Positions 38,948 to 48,665 of a DNA stretch of 64,000 nucleotides are shown here, one piece after another. Position numbers and translations under genes: made by a program. The notes below the pieces were generated by a model. That model was not told the DNA's origin. It saw only the letters and a list, made by a program, of their open reading frames with translations, and searched no databases. Numbering within the stretch: the stretch's first letter is position 1; every line of letters begins with the position of its first letter. Origin of the DNA: Corynebacterium halotolerans (GTDB lineage: Bacteria; Actinomycetota; Actinomycetes; Mycobacteriales; Mycobacteriaceae); contig NZ_JVMD01000005.1 of NCBI RefSeq assembly GCF_001056295.1, positions 62,001 to 126,000 on the forward strand. Direction: 5' to 3'.

Positions 38948-41900
38948 GTGCTGAAGTTCAGCGACAACACCGTGTCGAATGCCCGTGATTTCGATCGCGC
39001 ATCGGCACCGGAGAAAATGCGCGTGCATGCCCTGGCGAAGGCCGTGGGCATCACGTCGAAGGAATTGATCGCCGCCCTGGGGGAGATGGGCGTGGCCGTG
39101 AAGTCGGCGTCGTCGTCCGTGGCGGCGGGGGACCGGGACCGGTTCCTGGATGCGGTTGCCAAGTCGGGGTCGCTTGACGACGTCGTGGCGTCGCAGCCGT
39201 CGGACGTGCCCGCCGAAGGGGCCGCGGAGCAGAAGGCGGGCGAGAACCCGGGGGAGCCCGCGAAAAAGACGGCCGCGAAGGCCACCAAGAAGACGGCGAA
39301 GAAGACCGCGAAGAAGGCGGCCAAGAAGACCTCGAAGAAGACCGCCAAGCGCACGGCGGGCAAGAAGTCGGCGCCGGCGAAGAAGGCCGACGAGGTCGAC
39401 GTCGCCGAGACCATCGTCGCCGAGGCGCCTGCGGTGCCCGAGACCCCCGAGACCCCCGACGCCCCCGAGACCTCCGACACTGCGGCTGCCGACACCGGAA
39501 CCCCCGAGAAGGCCACCCGCCGGTCGCGGTCCCGCCGCACGGCCAAGCGCACCGCGTCGAAGCCGGCCGCACCGGCGAAGAAGGCCGAGGACGTCGACGT
39601 CGCCGAGCCGATCATCCCGGACTCGATCGACGGCGCCACCGAGGACGATCACCTCGTCGAGGTCGTGCCGCCGGTGACGCCGCCGCCGGCCGAGCCCTCG
39701 TTCGCGATCCCGGTGTTCATGGCGCCCGAGCCGGTCACCGTCGTCTCGGCCGACGTCGATGACGCATCCGCCGACGCCATCGCGGATGCCGTGGACGACG
39801 CCGACGACTCCGATGACCGCTCCGGTTCCGGCGACGACTCCGACCGCACCCGGGAGCCCCGCCCGCGCCGCCGCCGTCGCGGCCGCGGTCGTGGCCGCGG
39901 TGCCCAGGACGATTCGGGCCGGCACGACGGCAACGGCGGCGACGACCACGATGACCGCAGCGGCCGCGACGATGAGTCCGGCGCAGGCTCGGATACGGCG
40001 AAGGGCGGGGACGCGGGCGTCGCAAAGCAGGACGGGAAGAAGCGCGACGAGCGCGACGCCGCCGACGAGCCGGAGGTGCCGGTCGTCGACGAGCCGGTGG
40101 CCATCAAGGGCTCGACGCGGCTGGAGGCCCAGCGCCGCCGCCGTGCCGACCGCCGCGCCGAATCTCGCAAGCGCCACGTGATTTCGGAGGCCGAATTCCT
40201 GGCCCGCCGCGAATCCGTCGAGCGCACGATGGTGGTGCGCGAGCGCCGCCGCCGCGACGGCCACGGCATGGTCACGCAGGTGGGCGTGCTGGAGGACGAT
40301 CTGCTGGTCGAGCACTTCGTCACGTCCGACACGCAGACGTCGATCATCGGCGACATCTACCTGGGCCGCGTGCAGAACGTGCTGCCCAGCATGGAGGCCG
40401 CGTTCATCGACATCGGCACCGACCGCAACGGCGTGCTGTACTCCGCGGACGTCAACTGGCGCGCGTTCGGCTCGTCGGGGCGTTCGCGCCGCATCGAGCA
40501 TGCGCTCAAGGCCGGCGACCAGGTGCTGGTGCAGGCGACGAAGGACCCGGTGGGCCACAAGGGCGCCCGCCTGTCCATGCAGATTTCGCTGGCCGGCCGC
40601 TTCCTGGTGTACGTGCCGGGCGGCCACAGCGCCGGCATTTCGCGCAAGCTGCCGGAGCCGGAGCGCAAGCGGCTGAAGGAGATTCTCAAGGAGGTCACCC
40701 CGGCGGGGTCGGGCACGATCATCCGCACCGCCGCCGAGGGCGTGTCCAAGGAGGCCATCGCCGCCGACGTGCAGCGGCTCGAGGGGCTGTGGCAGGACAT
40801 CGACAAGCGCACCGCGGAGGCGAAGAGCCGCAAGGGCGCCAAGCCGGTGACCATGTACGAAGAGCCGAACATGCTGATCAAGGTCGTCCGCGACCTGTTC
40901 AACGAGGACTTCTCGCGCCTGGTCGTCGAGGGCGACAAGGCGTGGGGCATCGTGCGCTCCTACGTCGACGAGGTCGCCCCGGATCTGGTGGGGCGCCTGC
41001 AGCGCTACCGCCCGGAGCAGCACGGCGGCGAGGACGTCTTCGCCCACCACCGCATCGACGAGCAGCTGGCCAAGGCGCTGGACCGGAAGGTGTGGCTGCC
41101 GTCGGGCGGCACGCTGATCATCGAGCGCACCGAGGCCATGACGGTCATCGACGTCAACACGGGCAAGTTCACCGGCGCCGGCGGCAACCTGGAGGAGACC
41201 GTCACGCGCAACAACCTGGAGGCGGCGGAGGAGATCGTCCGCCAGATGCGCCTGCGCGATCTCGGCGGGATGATCGTCGTCGACTTCATCGACATGGTGC
41301 TGCCGGAGAACCAGGACCTGGTGCTGCGCCGCCTGAAGGAGGCGCTGGGCCGCGACCGCACCCGCCATGAGGTGTCGGAGGTGACGTCGCTGGGCCTGGT
41401 CCAGATGACGCGCAAGCGCCTGGGCACCGGGCTGCTGGAGACGTTCTCCACCACCTGCGAGGCGTGCGACGGCCGCGGGCTGATCATCCACGTCGACCCG
41501 GTGGACCATGAGGGCGAGCCGCAGCGAGGGCGCCAGCGCCGCCGCAACCAGGTGCCGGCCAAGCACCCGGTGGCCGAGGCGATGCACCGCAAGGACAACG
41601 GCGACGATCGCGCGAAGGATTCCGCCGACGAGGGCCGGGAAGAGCAGCTTGACGACGGCCGACGCGACGCCTCGTCCGATGGGCGCGACGGAAACGGCGG
41701 CAACGGCCGTCGCCGCCGCAGCCGCCGGGGCGCGCGCCGGGGTGGCGCGGGCCAGGGGCCGGAGCAGTCCGGCGATGATCGGGCCCGCGGCGATCGGTCG
41801 GGCGGACAGTCGGATGATCGGCCGGGTGTCGAGCCGGACCGGGAGCTGGATCAGGCGCCGGCCGAGGAGATGAGCGAGGAGGAGCGCGCCGTCGATGAGT

Positions 41901-43219
41901 CGGTGACGCGCGCCGAGTCGGAGGAGTCGCGTCCGCCGCGCCGCCGCCGTCGCGGCCGCCGTTCCACGTCGCGCGGTCGCGGTGGCGACGGCGAGGGCCA
42001 GGGCGGCGACGACCGTTCGTCGGATGACGCCGATGCGCGCCGCCGCGAGACCTCGCGCGACAACCGCGACGAGCACGCCGACGTCGGGGATGCCCTGGCC
42101 CGCGTGGCGGCGGACGCCGTCGCCGAGGCGCGGGACAAGGATCCGGACGAGCCGTCGGATGATCGCTACGTGTCCCGCTCGGCGCGACGCCGCCGTCGCC
42201 GCCGCGTGGTGCATGCCTCGCAGCAGGGGCAGGGCGCGCGCGATGACGTGCGGGAGGACGCGCAGCGGCGGGATTCGGGCGAGGTTGAGGCTCAGCGTGA
42301 GACCGCAGCGCAGCGCCAGACCGAAACCCCGTCGGCGCCGAAGTCCGGGGCCGAGTCCGATGAGCCGGAGAAGCCGGCGCAGGACGATTCGGGCCGTACC
42401 GGTGCAGGCGCCGGCCGCTCCGGCGGCGGTTCCCGCGGTCGCCGGCGTTCGACGTCGCGCCGCGGTTCCGGCCAGGGCGAGCAGCGGGGCAAGGGGACTT
42501 CCGACGTTTCGGAGGCTCCCGAGAAGACCGTGTCCGTCGAGGCCAAGCCGGAGCGGGGCGCCGACGACGCCCCGATCGAGCCGCAGACGTACGAGGAGGC
42601 GCTCGCGGCGTTCGAGAAGTCCCCGCGCCGCAATCGCCCGACCCGCGGTCGCTCGCGGTCGGATCACGCCCCGAAGCCGGAGGATTTCGGCGAGGGCGCC
42701 GGCGCCCGGAAGGGCGGCGGTGACGCCAAGGGCGGCGCCCAGGACAAGAGTGCGACTGAGTCCAAGGGCGACGCCAAGGGCGCGGCCGAGTCGAAGGGCG
42801 GGGCCGGCGAGAAGGCCGGCAAGTCTCCCGCCAAGGGCTCCGGCGATGGCACCGGCAAGGGCGGCCGCGGCGAGAGCGGCGCGGCGAAGGCGTCCGATGC
42901 GTCCCGCGCCGAGTCCTCGTCCTCCGACGAGTCCAAGGCCGGGTCGGCGGAAGCGGCCAAGACCGGTTCCGGCGATGGCCGTCCCGCCCGTCGCCGTGGC
43001 CGCCGCCGCGCCGTCCGCCGCGTCACCTCGCGGGGCCCGGCCGGAACGTCGGCTGACGCCCCTAAGAAGGATGCGCCGAAGAAGGACGCTTCCCCGAAGG
43101 CGAAGTCTTCCGGGGCGCAGGGCGAAGGGAAGGACGGCGGCGTCGCCAAGCAGGACGATGCCGGCCGCAAGCCCCGCCGAGGCCGCCGCCGTGCAGTCCG
43201 CCGGACCTCCCGCGGCTAA
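38948..43219 (+). CDS. rne: Ribonuclease E/G, very long form with IF2N-like N-terminal domain
   Basis: The 1423-residue endoribonuclease matures rRNA and tRNA and degrades mRNA. Residues about 24-60 (MRVHALAKAVGITSKELIAA) resemble the IF-2 N-terminal module. Then comes a Lys/Ala/Thr and acidic linker, the S1 domain from about 463 (GDIYLGRVQNVLPSMEAAFI), the catalytic Asp735 (VIDVNTGKF) and Asp779 (VVDFIDM), and the Zn-link Cys837/Cys840 (CEACDGRG). After about 860 some 560 residues are disordered, rich in Arg, Asp, Glu, Ser and Gly. That tail is longer than in model corynebacteria as I remember them. Two GVAKQ pentapeptides (357-361 and 1398-1402) coincide with the dispersed DNA motif. GTG start after GAGGAGAA; a terminator follows. 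Confidence 0.94.
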   Translation: MLKFSDNTVSNARDFDRASAPEKMRVHALAKAVGITSKELIAALGEMGVAVKSASSSVAAGDRDRFLDAVAKSGSLDDVVASQPSDVPAEGAAEQKAGENPGEPAKKTAAKATKKTAKKTAKKAAKKTSKKTAKRTAGKKSAPAKKADEVDVAETIVAEAPAVPETPETPDAPETSDTAAADTGTPEKATRRSRSRRTAKRTASKPAAPAKKAEDVDVAEPIIPDSIDGATEDDHLVEVVPPVTPPPAEPSFAIPVFMAPEPVTVVSADVDDASADAIADAVDDADDSDDRSGSGDDSDRTREPRPRRRRRGRGRGRGAQDDSGRHDGNGGDDHDDRSGRDDESGAGSDTAKGGDAGVAKQDGKKRDERDAADEPEVPVVDEPVAIKGSTRLEAQRRRRADRRAESRKRHVISEAEFLARRESVERTMVVRERRRRDGHGMVTQVGVLEDDLLVEHFVTSDTQTSIIGDIYLGRVQNVLPSMEAAFIDIGTDRNGVLYSADVNWRAFGSSGRSRRIEHALKAGDQVLVQATKDPVGHKGARLSMQISLAGRFLVYVPGGHSAGISRKLPEPERKRLKEILKEVTPAGSGTIIRTAAEGVSKEAIAADVQRLEGLWQDIDKRTAEAKSRKGAKPVTMYEEPNMLIKVVRDLFNEDFSRLVVEGDKAWGIVRSYVDEVAPDLVGRLQRYRPEQHGGEDVFAHHRIDEQLAKALDRKVWLPSGGTLIIERTEAMTVIDVNTGKFTGAGGNLEETVTRNNLEAAEEIVRQMRLRDLGGMIVVDFIDMVLPENQDLVLRRLKEALGRDRTRHEVSEVTSLGLVQMTRKRLGTGLLETFSTTCEACDGRGLIIHVDPVDHEGEPQRGRQRRRNQVPAKHPVAEAMHRKDNGDDRAKDSADEGREEQLDDGRRDASSDGRDGNGGNGRRRRSRRGARRGGAGQGPEQSGDDRARGDRSGGQSDDRPGVEPDRELDQAPAEEMSEEERAVDESVTRAESEESRPPRRRRRGRRSTSRGRGGDGEGQGGDDRSSDDADARRRETSRDNRDEHADVGDALARVAADAVAEARDKDPDEPSDDRYVSRSARRRRRRRVVHASQQGQGARDDVREDAQRRDSGEVEAQRETAAQRQTETPSAPKSGAESDEPEKPAQDDSGRTGAGAGRSGGGSRGRRRSTSRRGSGQGEQRGKGTSDVSEAPEKTVSVEAKPERGADDAPIEPQTYEEALAAFEKSPRRNRPTRGRSRSDHAPKPEDFGEGAGARKGGGDAKGGAQDKSATESKGDAKGAAESKGGAGEKAGKSPAKGSGDGTGKGGRGESGAAKASDASRAESSSSDESKAGSAEAAKTGSGDGRPARRRGRRRAVRRVTSRGPAGTSADAPKKDAPKKDASPKAKSSGAQGEGKDGGVAKQDDAGRKPRRGRRRAVRRTSRG

Positions 43220-43239
43220 GCTCGAACCGCCGACGACTG

Positions 43240-43275
43240 GCCCCCGGGCCGCGATCTCATTCGCGGCCCGGGGGC
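43240..43275 (+). terminator. Terminator after rne
   Basis: A perfect 15-bp stem (43240-43254 with 43261-43275) with loop TCTCAT; only a short T stretch follows (GGTTTGTC). Confidence 0.8.
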
Positions 43276-43278
43276 GGT

Positions 43279-43308
43279 TTGTCATTTGCGGGCGGGATTC
43301 GCTAGTCT
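43279..43308 (+). promoter_or_regulatory. Promoter for rplU-rpmA
   Basis: TTGTCA (43279-43284), an 18-base spacer and TAGTCT (43303-43308). It predicts a 5' leader of roughly 165-170 bases before rplU. Confidence 0.55.
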
Positions 43309-43429
43309 TGACCAGTCGCTGTTCAGAGGCGTATCGGGCATGCCCGAATCGAGCCCCTGCCGGGAGCGCGCGCGAAGCCGCGACGACGAGCCGCGAGGCC
43401 GCCGCTGAACGCAGAAGAAACTGTCCATG

Positions 43430-43451
43430 TCGAGGGACTTGCGTCCCTCGA
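43430..43451 (+). promoter_or_regulatory. Leader hairpin before rplU
   Basis: A perfect 9-bp stem (43430-43438 with 43443-43451), loop TTGC, ends 31 bases before the rplU ATG in the long leader. The position suits an L21-type autoregulatory leader, but I cannot match it to a described class. Confidence 0.4.
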
Positions 43452-43482
43452 GTCGAGTAAACGAAAAAGGGGTAGCCCTCCT

Positions 43483-43791
43483 ATGTACGCGATCGTCAAG
43501 ACCGGCGGCAAGCAGTACAAGGTTGCCGAAGGTGACCTCGTCAAGGTCGAGAAGATCGAGGGTGAGCCGGGTTCCACCGTGGCTCTCACCCCGGTTCTGC
43601 TCGTCGACGGCTCCGACGTCACCTCCGACGCCGAGAAGCTTGCCAAGATCACCGTCAACGCCGAGATCGTCGAGGCCACCAAGGGCCCGAAGATCCGCGG
43701 CATGCACTACAAGAACAAGACCGGCTACAAGCGTCGCTTCGGTCACCGTCAGCCGCTGACGGTCCTGAAGATCACCGGCGTTTCCAAGTAA
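43483..43791 (+). CDS. rplU: 50S ribosomal protein L21
   Basis: The 102-residue protein begins [20 protein letters not shown] and ends in the signature [20 protein letters not shown]. It binds 23S rRNA. The leader holds a stable hairpin, and GGGG (43471-43474) lies before the ATG. rpmA follows 34 bases later, the universal L21-L27 pair. Confidence 0.98.
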   Translation: MYAIVKTGGKQYKVAEGDLVKVEKIEGEPGSTVALTPVLLVDGSDVTSDAEKLAKITVNAEIVEATKGPKIRGMHYKNKTGYKRRFGHRQPLTVLKITGVSK

Positions 43792-43825
43792 GCCACCGAA
43801 ACAAGCTTTTCCTGAAGGAGGAATC

Positions 43826-44092
43826 ATGGCTTCCAAGAAGGGTGCTTCCAGCACCAGCAACGGCCGCGACTCCGAGGCCAAGCGCCTCGGCGTGAAGCGT
43901 TTCGGCGGCCAGCAGGTCAAGGCCGGCGAGATCCTGGTCCGCCAGCGCGGCACCTCGTTCCACCCCGGTGAGAACGTTGGCCGCGGCGGCGACGACACGC
44001 TCTTCGCCCTGAAGGCCGGCGCCGTCCAGTTCGGCACCAAGCGCAACAAGCGCACCGTCAACATCGTCGAGGCCGAGACCGCCGAGGCGTAA
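43826..44092 (+). CDS. rpmA: 50S ribosomal protein L27
   Basis: The 88-residue protein has [20 protein letters not shown] and [22 protein letters not shown]. There is no cleaved firmicute-type N-terminal extension, so the N-terminus reaches the peptidyl-transferase centre directly after Met removal. AAGGAGGA is 6 bases before the ATG, one of the strongest Shine-Dalgarno sequences in the window. Confidence 0.98.
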   Translation: MASKKGASSTSNGRDSEAKRLGVKRFGGQQVKAGEILVRQRGTSFHPGENVGRGGDDTLFALKAGAVQFGTKRNKRTVNIVEAETAEA

Positions 44093-44127
44093 GCCCCGCG
44101 GTTGCGGCTTCGGCCGGGCGCCTCACT

Positions 44128-44157
44128 CGCCGCCCCGCGTTTCGGCGCGGGGCGGCG
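44128..44157 (+). terminator. Terminator hairpin 1 after rpmA
   Basis: A perfect 12-bp stem (44128-44139 with 44146-44157), loop TTTCGG; weak T-run. Confidence 0.7.
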
Positions 44158-44164
44158 TTGACGT

Positions 44165-44205
44165 CGAAAGCGCCGCACTTCCCCGTGGGAGGTGCGGCGC
44201 TTTCG
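44165..44205. terminator. Bidirectional hairpin between rpmA and recQ
   Basis: A 19-bp stem (44165-44183 with 44187-44205, one G-T pair), loop CGT. It carries AAA/TTT at the stem base and sits between convergent genes, so it can serve both. Confidence 0.7.
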
Positions 44206-44285
44206 CGTGTTCGGCCGGGGTGCGGGCGGCCGGGGGTGGGGCGGCCGAGTGCGGGCCCTCCGAGTGCGGGGCAGTGGCCGGCGGG

Positions 44286-46655
44286 TCAGCCCCTCGAGGC
44301 CAGCGCCAGGGGGAGAACTTCGCGGCCAGTGGCCGACGCCAGCGCAGCTGCGGCGAGAGTCACCGACCAGCCCGTGTCCACGCAGTCGGTGACCAGCAGG
44401 ATGGGGCCCTCACCGAGCTCGAGTTCGCCGATGGCCTCCCAATCCCACCGGTCGGCCAGGCCGGCCACCCGGTAGGCGGAGTTCTGGGCTTCGACGGGAC
44501 GTGATCCGTCACGCACGGGCAGCACGCCACCGAAGCCCATGCGCCCGATGTCGGCAACGGCGATGGCGCAGGCCACCACCATCTCGTCCAGGGCGGAACC
44601 GTGGAGGGCTGCGTTCGCGCCCGATGAAGCTGATCCGGCCATCGCTCCGTCCACTGTCGCCGCGCCGTCCGCCCCTGCGACCGCGGGATCGACCGCGTCA
44701 TGGGTGACCAGCGCGACGACGGTGTCCGGCCTCGCGTCCCAATCCCAGCCCGCGAGCACCTCGACCAGGTTGCGCAGCGTCCGGTCGCGCTTCCATTCCG
44801 CGGCGTCGGGCCGCCACGACGCCGCCGCGAGCAACTCCGTCAGCGCAGGCCCCCGCGCGATGTCGTTGAGGCGGCCGATCGCGCGCCCCTCGCCCACGCC
44901 GTGGATCTTCCCCTTCAGCGGCACGCGCAGACCGGTCGCGCCGAGCGTCGCCCCGGCGCGCCCCAGCCCCTCGCCACCGGTCATGAGCCGGTCCAACCCG
45001 GTCGGCCACTGCTTCCGCGCGGGCAGGCGCACGCCGGGTTCGGTCAGCCGCACGCGCACGATCTCGTCCACGTCGGCGTCGACGTCGGGGGACAGGCGCC
45101 GCCCGGTGCAGTTGTCGCACCGTCCGCACGGCCCCGTCGCAGTCGGGTCGTCGAGCTGGCGGCGCAGGAACAGCATCCGGCACGCGTCGGCGCCGGTGCT
45201 CCCGTCGTCGCCGAGCCGCTCGTAGGCGACCATCGCATCCTGCTCGGCCTTGCGGGCTTCGGCCAGGCCGCCGTAACGGGCGGCGTCGTACTCCCACTGC
45301 GCGCCCGTGGCCACCCAGCCACCGCGCACGCGCCGCACCGCACCGTCGACGTCGAGCACCTTCAGCACCTGCTCGAGCCGCGACCGCGACAGGTCCACGG
45401 CGGTCTCCAACCGCGCCGTCGACGCCGGCTGACCCCCGTACGCCGCCAGCGCGTCCAACAGCGACCGCACCACATCCTCTTCAGGGAACGACAGCGAGGC
45501 GAAATACTCCCAGATGTCCCGGTCCTCGGCTCCGGGGAGCAGCACGACCTCGGCGCGTTCGGTGCCGCGGCCGGCGCGTCCGATCTGCTGGTAGTAGGAG
45601 ATCGGCGATCCCGGCGCGCCCAAGTGCACCACGAACCCCAGGTCGGGCTTGTCGAAGCCCATTCCCAGCGCCGATGTCGCCACCAGCGCCTTGACCTCGT
45701 TGTCCAGCAGCGCCGCCTCCAGCCGCTCGCGCTCGGCGGCGTCGGTGCGCCCGGTGTACGCGGCGACCTCGTACCCCGCGGCGCCGAGCGCCTGGGCCAG
45801 GTCCTCCGCCGCCGCCACGGTCAGGCAGTAGATGATGCCCGAGCCCGGCAGCTCGCGCAGATGCTGCGCCAGCCACGCCGGCCGCTTCGTCGTATCCGGC
45901 AAACGCACCACGCTCAGCCGCAGCGACTCCCGGTCGAGCCCGCCGCGCAGCACGCCGGTGCCGTCGCCGAGCTGGGAACGCACGTCCTCCACCACGCGGT
46001 CGTTGGCCGTCGCGGTGGTCGCCAGCACGGGCACGCCCTCCCCGAGCCCCGCGAGCAGATCGCGGATGCGCCGGTAATCGGGCCGGAAGTCATGGCCCCA
46101 GTCGGAGATGCAGTGCGCCTCGTCCACCACGACCATGCCCGCCGCCCGCGCCAGCGACGGCAGCACGTCGTCGCGGAATTGCGGGTTGTTCAGGCGTTCG
46201 GGCGACACCAGCAGCACGTCGACCTCGCCGGCGGCCACCCGCCGCTGGATGTCGTCCCACTCCGTCATGTTCGCGCTGTTGACGGTCTCGGCCCGGATGC
46301 CCGCCCGCCGCGCCGCCGCGACCTGGTTGCGCATCAGCGCCAGCAGCGGCGAAATGATCACGCTCGCCCCGCGCCCACGCCGCCGCAGCAGTTTCGCGGC
46401 GATGAAGTACACCGCCGACTTGCCCCAGCCCGTGCGCTGCACCACCAGCAGGCGTTCGCGGGCGTTGACCAGCCCGTCGATGGCCCGCCACTGGTCGTCG
46501 CGCAACGACGTCCCCGGCCCGGCCAACCCCTGCAGCAGCTCATCGGCCTCCGCGCGGGTGGCGGGCTCATGCGGCGCCCGATCATGCGGCGCCTGATCAT
46601 GCCGGGGCCGCTCGGTCGGGGGCTGGGGGGACTGGCTCGAATCGCCGGCGTTCAT
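44286..46655 (-). CDS. RecQ-like DNA helicase fused to a phosphoribosyltransferase-like domain
   Basis: The 789-residue protein has a superfamily 2 helicase core: Walker A TGWGKS (75-80), DEAH (178-181), TATAND, and the C-terminal helicase motifs ALVATSALGMGFDKPDL and QQIGRAGR. A RecQ zinc motif (CGRCDNCTGRR) follows. After it comes a domain of about 230 residues, with KGKIHGVGEGRAIGRLNDIA and, at 752-766, ILLVTDCVDTGWSVT, which resembles the PRPP loop of phosphoribosyltransferases. RecQ-type helicases unwind branched DNA for repair; the role of the extra domain is unknown. The first 33 residues are His/Pro/Asp-rich, and an inner start is possible. It is divergent from obg. Confidence 0.88.
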   Translation of the reverse strand: MNAGDSSQSPQPPTERPRHDQAPHDRAPHEPATRAEADELLQGLAGPGTSLRDDQWRAIDGLVNARERLLVVQRTGWGKSAVYFIAAKLLRRRGRGASVIISPLLALMRNQVAAARRAGIRAETVNSANMTEWDDIQRRVAAGEVDVLLVSPERLNNPQFRDDVLPSLARAAGMVVVDEAHCISDWGHDFRPDYRRIRDLLAGLGEGVPVLATTATANDRVVEDVRSQLGDGTGVLRGGLDRESLRLSVVRLPDTTKRPAWLAQHLRELPGSGIIYCLTVAAAEDLAQALGAAGYEVAAYTGRTDAAERERLEAALLDNEVKALVATSALGMGFDKPDLGFVVHLGAPGSPISYYQQIGRAGRGTERAEVVLLPGAEDRDIWEYFASLSFPEEDVVRSLLDALAAYGGQPASTARLETAVDLSRSRLEQVLKVLDVDGAVRRVRGGWVATGAQWEYDAARYGGLAEARKAEQDAMVAYERLGDDGSTGADACRMLFLRRQLDDPTATGPCGRCDNCTGRRLSPDVDADVDEIVRVRLTEPGVRLPARKQWPTGLDRLMTGGEGLGRAGATLGATGLRVPLKGKIHGVGEGRAIGRLNDIARGPALTELLAAASWRPDAAEWKRDRTLRNLVEVLAGWDWDARPDTVVALVTHDAVDPAVAGADGAATVDGAMAGSASSGANAALHGSALDEMVVACAIAVADIGRMGFGGVLPVRDGSRPVEAQNSAYRVAGLADRWDWEAIGELELGEGPILLVTDCVDTGWSVTLAAAALASATGREVLPLALASRG

Positions 46656-46709
46656 GACCCCACTAAAGCACGGCGCCCGGATTCGCCCCGTTCGAACGCT
46701 CCCCGTCTT

Positions 46710-46784
46710 GCTTCACGACGTCCCGCGCCCCCGCCCCTCGGCGGTTCGCACGGCGGACGGCGGGGGACGTGGGCGTCGCAAAGC
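46710..46784. repeat. Inverted pair of the dispersed motif, 75 bases
   Basis: GCTTCACGAC (46710-46719) faces the exact GTCGCAAAGC (46775-46784). Inner arms ACGTCCC and GGGGACGT, and CCCCCGCC with GGCGGGGG, can pair inside. Confidence 0.55.
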
Positions 46785-46893
46785 AAAGGTGAAAGGGGGA
46801 TTTCGCGGCTGGAAGTGATGTGCGTCGCAGGTCACGGAGGGCGTTGAACTTCTCACGATCCACCCCGAACCATTCGGGTTGGCGGCGCAATTG

Positions 46894-46902
46894 TGCGACA
46901 AT
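46894..46902 (+). promoter_or_regulatory. Possible extended -10 (TGCGACAAT) for obg
   Basis: The same 9-mer as before rne, with GACAAT 171 bases ahead of the obg ATG; no clear -35. Confidence 0.3.
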
Positions 46903-47072
46903 CGAGGGTCATGCGGGGGTCCGATCAATCGGGCCCGGCTTTCGCGTGCCCGGAAACGGGTGCGCTTCGGCCCCGGAAACGGTCCGGAAACGGCCCGGAA
47001 GCGGCGCGGTACCCCCACGGGCGCCGCCGCGGATCGGCCCCCGTCCCCAGCACCCCCGAGGAATGAGGCCCC

Positions 47073-48581
47073 ATGTCACGGTTCATCGATCGCGTCGTCC
47101 TGCACTTGCAGGCGGGCGACGGCGGCCACGGCTGCAATTCCGTGCTGCGTGAAAAGTTCAAGCCCCTCGGCGGCCCCGACGGCGGCAACGGCGGGCACGG
47201 CGGCGACATCGTGCTCGAAGTGTCGCCCCAGGTGCACACGCTGATGGACTTCCACTTCCACCCGCACATCAAGGCGGAGAAGGGCCGCCCCGGCGCCGGC
47301 GACCACCGCAACGGCGCCCGCGGGCAGGACCTGGTGCTGCAGGTGCCCGAGGGCACGGTCGTCATGACCACCGACGGCGAGGTCCTCGCGGACCTGACCG
47401 GCAAGGGCACCCGCTTCGTCGCCGCCGAGGGCGGTTACGGCGGCCTGGGCAACGCGGCGCTGGCGTCGCGCTCCCGCAAGGCCCCCGGCTTCGCCCTGCT
47501 CGGCGAACCGGGCGAGGAGAAGGACCTGGTCCTCGAACTGAAGTCGATGGCCGACGTCGGCCTGGTCGGCTTCCCGTCGGCCGGCAAGTCCTCGCTGGTC
47601 TCCGCCCTGTCGGCGGCCAAGCCGAAGATCGGCGACTACCCGTTCACCACGCTCCAGCCGAACCTGGGCGTGGTCAACGTCGGCCACGAATCCTTCACCG
47701 TCGCCGACGTGCCGGGCCTGATCCCCGGCGCGTCGGAGGGCCGCGGCCTGGGCCTGGACTTCCTGCGCCACATCGAGCGCTGCGCGGTCCTGGCCCACGT
47801 CGTGGACTGCGCGACCTACGAGTCCGACCGCAACCCGGTCGACGACATCAAGGCGCTGGAGCACGAGCTGGCCAACTACCAGTCGGAGCTCGCCGGCGAC
47901 GTCGGGCTGGGCGACCTCGCCGAACGCCCGCGCGTGATCGTGCTGAACAAGCTCGACGTGCCCGAGGCCAAGGAAATGGCCGAATTCATGCGCGAGGAGC
48001 TCGAGGAGTTCGGCTGGCCGATCTACGGCATCTCCACCGCCACCCGCGACGGCCTGAAGGAGCTGACCTACGGCCTGGCCGAGGCCGTGGCGAAGTACCG
48101 CAAGGAAAACCCCGCGAAGCGGGAGGAGAAGCCGGCCGTCATCGTGCCCAAGGCCGTCGGCCGCCGCGGCCGCACGCAGGACTTCGAGATCGAGCGCGAC
48201 CCCGAGGATCCGGACGGTTTCATCGTCCTCGGCCGCAAGCCGCGCCGGTGGATCCTGCAGACCGACTTCGAAAACGACGAGGCCGTCGGCTTCCTCGGCG
48301 ACCGGCTGGCCAAGCTGGGCGTCGAGGACGCCCTGGCCAAGGCCGGTGCCGTCCCGGGCTGCCCCGTGACCATCGGCGACATAACCTTCGAGTGGCACCC
48401 GCAGACCGCGGCGGGCGTCGACGATTTCGTCCCCTCCGGGCGCGGCACCGACCAGCGCCTGGAGACCACCGAGCGCGTCTCCGCCGAGGAGCGCAAGCGC
48501 GCGTCGCAGGCCCGCCGCGGCCTGATCGACGAATTCGACTACGGCGACGGCGAGCAGGCCGAGCGCGAGCGGTACCAGTAG
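47073..48581 (+). CDS. obg: Obg/CgtA GTPase
   Basis: The 502-residue GTPase acts in 50S ribosome assembly and stress control. The Gly-rich Obg fold (residues 1-158, [30 protein letters not shown]) is followed by the G domain: P-loop GFPSAGKSS near 167-175, TTLQPNLG switch [11 protein letters not shown]3 and NKLD G4. A C-terminal OCT domain ([18 protein letters not shown] through ITFEWHPQT) and an acidic tail complete it. GAGGAATGAGG lies before the ATG. It leads toward proB, 84 bases on. Confidence 0.97.
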   Translation: MSRFIDRVVLHLQAGDGGHGCNSVLREKFKPLGGPDGGNGGHGGDIVLEVSPQVHTLMDFHFHPHIKAEKGRPGAGDHRNGARGQDLVLQVPEGTVVMTTDGEVLADLTGKGTRFVAAEGGYGGLGNAALASRSRKAPGFALLGEPGEEKDLVLELKSMADVGLVGFPSAGKSSLVSALSAAKPKIGDYPFTTLQPNLGVVNVGHESFTVADVPGLIPGASEGRGLGLDFLRHIERCAVLAHVVDCATYESDRNPVDDIKALEHELANYQSELAGDVGLGDLAERPRVIVLNKLDVPEAKEMAEFMREELEEFGWPIYGISTATRDGLKELTYGLAEAVAKYRKENPAKREEKPAVIVPKAVGRRGRTQDFEIERDPEDPDGFIVLGRKPRRWILQTDFENDEAVGFLGDRLAKLGVEDALAKAGAVPGCPVTIGDITFEWHPQTAAGVDDFVPSGRGTDQRLETTERVSAEERKRASQARRGLIDEFDYGDGEQAERERYQ

Positions 48582-48665
48582 GACCCCGGCACGACCCCCG
48601 GGAAAAGCCGCCCGGGACAACTGAACGAAACACAAGCCCCCGACCACGAGGAAACGAAAGGGCCC

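Larger units (their letters stand above)
46656..47072. other. 417-base recQ-obg divergent gap
   Basis: Holds an inverted pair of dispersed motifs (46710-46784), a candidate obg promoter (46894-46902) and three GGAAACGG-type direct repeats (about 46960-47000). No gene was recognised. Confidence 0.6.
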
